A DNA stretch of 9,170 nucleotides from positions 1 through 9,170 of the forward strand of contig JAQBZS010000218.1 in assembly GCA_027622115.1 (NCBI GenBank). Reading direction: 5' to 3'. This document shows positions 6,121 to 9,170 of the stretch, piece by piece; within the stretch, counting starts at the first letter, position 1, and each line of letters begins with the position of its first letter. The position numbers and the translations under genes were made by a program. The notes under the pieces were generated by a model that did not search any database, had not been told where the DNA came from, and saw only the letters and a list, made by a program, of their open reading frames with translations. The DNA comes from Planctomycetota bacterium. Its GTDB lineage: Bacteria > Planctomycetota > Planctomycetia > Planctomycetales > Planctomycetaceae.

Positions 6121-7449
6121 TCAGACCTTCGGCAAGCCGTACCCGTCGCGATAGGTCTTACCAAGTAAACCGTTGGCGGCATCACAATCGACGAATGATT
6201 GAGTCTTGTCATCGAATTGGATTCGACCGTTGGTGCGATATGCGATTTCGCCGAAGTGAACCAGAGCGCACGAGAGATGCGCCGTCTCGGCATTGGCTCG
6301 GGTCTTGAGATTTCGCGTCCGAACGGCGTTGAGGAATTCCGCCATGTGTTCGGCATAGCCGCGTTGCCCGCGGACGTCTCGACCTTCCGTCGGGCCGGGT
6401 TTGCCTTTCGGTCCGAGAAACACGCTAAAGGCTCCGCGACGCGAAAAGATCATGTAGCCGTCGGTGCCGTAGAACGCGTTGCCGTTGTCGAAGCCATGCA
6501 GACCGTACGCCGTGAAGGGGTAATTCTCGTAAATCAGCAGCCGACCATCGGGATACTCGTAAGTCACGTTCATGTTGTCGGGATAATCGCTGGCGTGACC
6601 GTGGAGCAGCATGCGTCCGCCGCGAGCCGTGATTTCCTGGGGCACGGTTTTGACTCCCAAGCCCCAGCAGGCCATGTCGAGATCGTGGATACCGTCGTCC
6701 CCGATTTCGCCGTTGGCATAGTCCTGAAACATGCGCCACGTCCCGTGGAAGCGATAGCGGTTAAACGCATGCTTCGGTGCCGGGCCGAGCCAGCGGTCGT
6801 AATCGACTCCGGACGGCGGCGTACTGTCGGGAACCGGTTTGACCAGATTTCGAGTCTCGGCCGTCCACGCGCGGGCCACCTTGATCTCGCCGATGGCACC
6901 GTCATCGATCAGCTTGCGAGCACGATTGGTGACTTCGCTGTTTCGCATTTGGCTGCCCTGTTGCACAACCCGGCCGTATTTCTTCGCAGCTTCAATGATG
7001 GCGTGACCTTCGTTGTAGACATGGGAAATCGGTTTTTCGATGTAGACGTCCTTGCCTTCCCGCATCGCGGCGATCGCGATCGGTGCGTGCCAATGGTGCG
7101 GCGTGGCAATGATCACCGCGTCCACATTTTTATTGGCAATCACATCTTCATATTTCTTCGTGCGAGTGGGTTCGGCCTTTTGAAAGCTGCCCATGAACCC
7201 ACGCATGCGTTCGATCTGTCGCGGGTCGACATCACACAGGAAATTGAGCGACACGTTTTCCTTGCGGCCGACCAACCCCTGGACGTGGTGGCTCATGATG
7301 CCGCCGCACCCGATGATGCCCAAGTTGATGGTTTCGCTCGCCGACGAAGCAAACGCCGGCGCGGCACTCAATGCCGCCGTGGTTGTGGTCGCGGCAACGA
7401 TACCCGTGGAATCCTGCAAAAACTCTCGGCGATTCGTGTGGTCAAGCAT
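6121..7449 (-). CDS. Gfo/Idh/MocA-family oxidoreductase with twin-arginine signal
   Basis: This is a 442-aa NAD(P)-dependent dehydrogenase of the glucose-fructose oxidoreductase / inositol dehydrogenase family, likely acting on a sugar, polyol or sugar acid; the substrate cannot be read from the sequence. The start at 7449 is preferred because AGGAG lies six bases upstream and NRREFL (residues 6-11) makes a Tat signal at the N-terminus, followed by an Ala/Thr-rich hydrophobic stretch and APAFASSA (about 31-37). The frame is open to 7695, but that extension would bury the signal. The Rossmann motif GIIGCGG begins at residue 44. The family's EKP motif is intact (YIEKP, Lys139), as is GDDGIHDLD (His255, Asp258), which carries the catalytic His. 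Length is typical. Tat export suggests folding with cofactor in the cytoplasm before translocation, as in glucose-fructose oxidoreductase. The gene is divergent from the sulfatase and shares its upstream region. Confidence 0.93.
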   Translation of the reverse strand: MLDHTNRREFLQDSTGIVAATTTTAALSAAPAFASSASETINLGIIGCGGIMSHHVQGLVGRKENVSLNFLCDVDPRQIERMRGFMGSFQKAEPTRTKKYEDVIANKNVDAVIIATPHHWHAPIAIAAMREGKDVYIEKPISHVYNEGHAIIEAAKKYGRVVQQGSQMRNSEVTNRARKLIDDGAIGEIKVARAWTAETRNLVKPVPDSTPPSGVDYDRWLGPAPKHAFNRYRFHGTWRMFQDYANGEIGDDGIHDLDMACWGLGVKTVPQEITARGGRMLLHGHASDYPDNMNVTYEYPDGRLLIYENYPFTAYGLHGFDNGNAFYGTDGYMIFSRRGAFSVFLGPKGKPGPTEGRDVRGQRGYAEHMAEFLNAVRTRNLKTRANAETAHLSCALVHFGEIAYRTNGRIQFDDKTQSFVDCDAANGLLGKTYRDGYGLPKV

Positions 7450-7455
7450 GGAACT

Positions 7456-7460
7456 CTCCT
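7456..7460 (-). promoter_or_regulatory. Ribosome binding site that sets the oxidoreductase start
   Basis: On the - strand AGGAG lies six bases before ATG 7449. It decides the start in favour of 7449 over the upstream in-frame ATG at 7695. Confidence 0.75.
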
Positions 7461-7548
7461 GGTCGGCGAATACGTCAGGTAGGCACGCATCGAATGCTAC
7501 GAGATTGAAACGGGGAAAACAGGCCGGCAGCGAACTCTTCTCGCGGTT

Positions 7549-7563
7549 GTCGCCATGGGCGAC
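7549..7563. repeat. Inverted repeat GTCGCC-N3-GGCGAC
   Basis: A perfect six-base inverted repeat with a three-base spacer (ATG) sits about midway in the divergent region, 100 bases upstream of the oxidoreductase start. It could be a protein-binding dyad or an RNA hairpin in that gene's leader. The extra arm copy GGCGAC near 7578 may be coincidence. Confidence 0.4.
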
Positions 7564-7614
7564 CCCAAGAGACAATTGGGCGACATCCACGTGACCTGGA
7601 CGAGCCGGAAACAA

Positions 7615-7638
7615 CGAGGGGGAACAGCCCCCAACTCG
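7615..7638. repeat. GC-rich hairpin in the divergent region
   Basis: GGGG (7619-7622) pairs with CCCC (7628-7631) around a five-base loop. CGAG (7615-7618) can extend the stem by pairing with CTCG (7635-7638) across a three-base bulge. No T run follows on either strand, so it is not a standard terminator. It lies about 100 bases upstream of the sulfatase start. Confidence 0.4.
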
Positions 7639-7650
7639 GGCAATTGATCG

Positions 7651-7683
7651 GACTGATCCGTCCAAACCGACTGATCCGTCCAA
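7651..7683. repeat. 15-bp direct repeat, period 18, upstream of the sulfatase
   Basis: GACTGATCCGTCCAA occurs at 7651-7665 and again, identical, at 7669-7683. The period of 18 bases is less than two helical turns. The repeat ends 54 bases before the sulfatase ATG. Two identical sites at this distance could be paired operator or activator half-sites, or a short tandem duplication. Confidence 0.6.
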
Positions 7684-7727
7684 TTTCCCGACCAATTTGC
7701 GCAGGATTTCACTAACGGACGTGAGAG

Positions 7728-7732
7728 AAGGA
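7728..7732 (+). promoter_or_regulatory. Ribosome binding site of the sulfatase
   Basis: AAGGA lies five bases before ATG 7738. It favours that ATG over the second in-frame ATG six codons later. Confidence 0.7.
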
Positions 7733-7737
7733 ACGAA

Positions 7738-9170
7738 ATGAATCGTATCGCGCGCATGAACATTCTTGTCTTGGCCCTGTTGGTTGTTTCATCCGCGTGG
7801 GATGTCACATCCGTTTGGGCGACCGATGTGGCCGGTCCACCCAACGTCTTGTTCTTGCTGACCGATGATCAGCGTCCCGACACAATCGCCGCGCTGGGCA
7901 ATACCATCATCAAGACGCCGCATCTGGATTGGCTCGTCAAGCACGGCACGTCGTTCACACGTGCCACCTGTGCGAATCCCATCTGCACTCCCAGTCGAGC
8001 CGAAATCCTGACTGGCGCCAGTGGATTCGACATGGGGGTTCGCGACTTCGGCGGACGGATTTCGCCTGACTCGGCGATCTGGGGCAAGACCATGCAAGCC
8101 GCCGGTTATGACACGGGATATGTCGGCAAATGGCACAACGACGACCGCCCGAGTTCTCGCGGATACACGCATGCCATCGGGTTGTTTTCGGGCGGCGGCG
8201 GCAAGTTCTGGCAACCAATGCTCGACTGGAACGGTCGACCGGTGACCGGCTATCGCGGCTGGATCTTTCAAACCGACGACCGTCAGCTCGACCCGTCGCG
8301 GGGCATCGGTTTGACGCCGAACATTAGCGGACACTTCGCCGACGCTGCGATCGAGTTTGTCGGTCGAAAGAGAAAGCAGCCGTTCTTCTTGCACGTGAAC
8401 TTCACGGCTCCACACGACCCGCTGTTGATGCCGCTGGGATACGAGACCATGTACGACCCGCGGAACATCCCGCTGCCTCCGGATTTTCTGGCCCAACATC
8501 CGTTCGATCACGGCAACTTTGAAGGTCGCGACGAGCGTTTGTTCGAATGGCCTCGCACACCACAAATGGTGAAGCAGGAACTTGCGGTTTACTACGCCGT
8601 GATTTCGCATTTGGATGCCCAGATCGGTCGCGTGCTGACCTGTTTGCGAGAAACCGGTCAGTTGCAAAACACGCTGATCATTTTCACCAGCGACCACGGG
8701 CTGGCGGTCGGTAGTCACGGCCTGCGAGGCAAGCAGAGCATGTACGAGCACACCATCGGCGTGCCGTTGATCTTCTCGGGGCCGACGATTCCCCAAGACC
8801 GTCGGTCATCCGCACAATGCTATCTCCGAGACTTGATTCCGACGGTGTGCGATCTCGCGGCGATCAAGATTCCCAAACAAGTGACCGGACGCAGCTTGAA
8901 GCCGGTATTGGCAGGCGACGCGACTCAAGTCCGTCCCGAAGTCTTCGGCTACTTTCGCAACGTTCAACGCATGATTCGCACGAATCGTTGGAAGTTCATC
9001 TCATACCCCCAGGTGAATCGCACTCAACTTTTCGATCTCAAGCACGACCCGCACGAATTGCATGATCTCACGGATGTGGCTGAACACGCCGCGATCCGCA
9101 AACAACTCGAAACTCGCCTGCGAGCCTGGCAGGATCGCGTGGGAGACACGCAAGGCGTCCGTCCGAAGCT
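7738..9170 (+). CDS. Secreted S1-family (formylglycine) sulfatase, 3' end beyond the window
   Basis: The frame from ATG 7738 is open for 477 codons and runs off the right edge without a stop. It hydrolyses a sulfate ester; the family is typed, but the substrate is not readable. The signal peptide is MNRIARMNILVLALLVVSSAW with a likely cut after VWA (residue 28). The mature part opens with PNVLFLLTDDQ, where Asp43 and Asp44 are metal ligands. CTPSR (83-87) is the sulfatase signature, with Cys83 the residue converted to formylglycine; this needs an activating enzyme encoded elsewhere. Further active-site elements are GKWH (Lys131, His133), APHDP (His226), TSDHG (Asp319, His320) and GLRGKQ (Lys332). 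The C-terminal part (LFDLKHDPHELHDL) is the usual sulfatase ending, so only a short tail is probably missing. Export fits action on extracellular or periplasmic sulfated polysaccharide. Confidence 0.95.
   Translation, partial: MNRIARMNILVLALLVVSSAWDVTSVWATDVAGPPNVLFLLTDDQRPDTIAALGNTIIKTPHLDWLVKHGTSFTRATCANPICTPSRAEILTGASGFDMGVRDFGGRISPDSAIWGKTMQAAGYDTGYVGKWHNDDRPSSRGYTHAIGLFSGGGGKFWQPMLDWNGRPVTGYRGWIFQTDDRQLDPSRGIGLTPNISGHFADAAIEFVGRKRKQPFFLHVNFTAPHDPLLMPLGYETMYDPRNIPLPPDFLAQHPFDHGNFEGRDERLFEWPRTPQMVKQELAVYYAVISHLDAQIGRVLTCLRETGQLQNTLIIFTSDHGLAVGSHGLRGKQSMYEHTIGVPLIFSGPTIPQDRRSSAQCYLRDLIPTVCDLAAIKIPKQVTGRSLKPVLAGDATQVRPEVFGYFRNVQRMIRTNRWKFISYPQVNRTQLFDLKHDPHELHDLTDVAEHAAIRKQLETRLRAWQDRVGDTQGVRPK

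Larger units (their letters stand above)
7450..7737. promoter_or_regulatory. Divergent intergenic control region between oxidoreductase and sulfatase
   Basis: These 288 bases separate two divergent starts, so promoters for both genes should lie here. I could not assign -35/-10 boxes with confidence. Visible structures are the hairpin 7549-7563, the hairpin 7615-7638 and the 15-base direct repeat at 7651-7683, listed separately. No independent gene is supported. Confidence 0.6.

Noticed and set aside
6199..7482. 427-residue open frame on the + strand, antisense to the oxidoreductase
   Set aside because: It lies almost wholly inside a gene with intact family motifs on the other strand, has no ribosome site or recognisable domain, and long antisense frames are common in GC-rich DNA.
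7450..7695. Upstream extension of the oxidoreductase frame to ATG 7695
   Set aside because: It translates the intergenic hairpins and direct repeat, and would bury the Tat signal; the ribosome site points to 7449.
7789..8796. 335-residue open frame on the - strand, antisense to the sulfatase
   Set aside because: The + strand carries a complete sulfatase active site; this frame shows no motif and is a codon-bias shadow.

Overview
The window looks like a chromosomal segment of a planctomycete. This is inferred from gene content, because no marker gene is present. The clues are a giant exported WD40 protein with a caspase-like tail, a Tat-exported Gfo/Idh/MocA oxidoreductase, a secreted S1 sulfatase, high GC by eye, and long intergenic stretches with hairpin repeats. 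There are three large genes, one possible small gene and several repeat or hairpin elements. No tRNA, rRNA, CRISPR array, transposase or integrase was seen.

Layout. (1) 1-131: a 48-bp tandem repeat, about 2.7 copies, each with a stem-loop; it is cut by the left window edge and runs open in the frame of the first gene. (2) About 152-5602, + strand: a protein of roughly 1,800 residues. It has a signal peptide, a WD40 region, a PDZ-like domain, a linker with a GWHxN motif, seven spaced modules that look like beta-sandwiches, and a C-terminal caspase-fold domain that seems to have lost both catalytic residues. (3) 5603-6120: a mostly non-coding interval with two hairpins and a 48-residue ORF behind a good ribosome binding site. 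(4) 6121-7449, - strand: a Gfo/Idh/MocA-family NAD(P)-dependent oxidoreductase with a twin-arginine signal. (5) 7450-7737: a divergent intergenic region with two hairpins and a 15-bp direct repeat of period 18. (6) 7738 to the right edge, + strand: a secreted S1-family sulfatase with a complete active site, not terminated within the window.

How they may work together. The sulfatase and the oxidoreductase are divergently arranged around one 288-bp control region. Both are predicted to leave the cytoplasm and both belong to families expanded in planctomycetes that degrade sulfated or otherwise complex sugars, so joint control in carbohydrate breakdown is plausible but not shown. The giant WD40/pseudo-caspase protein has no obvious functional tie to that pair. 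It looks like a secreted or periplasmic scaffold, and it is the most unusual item here.
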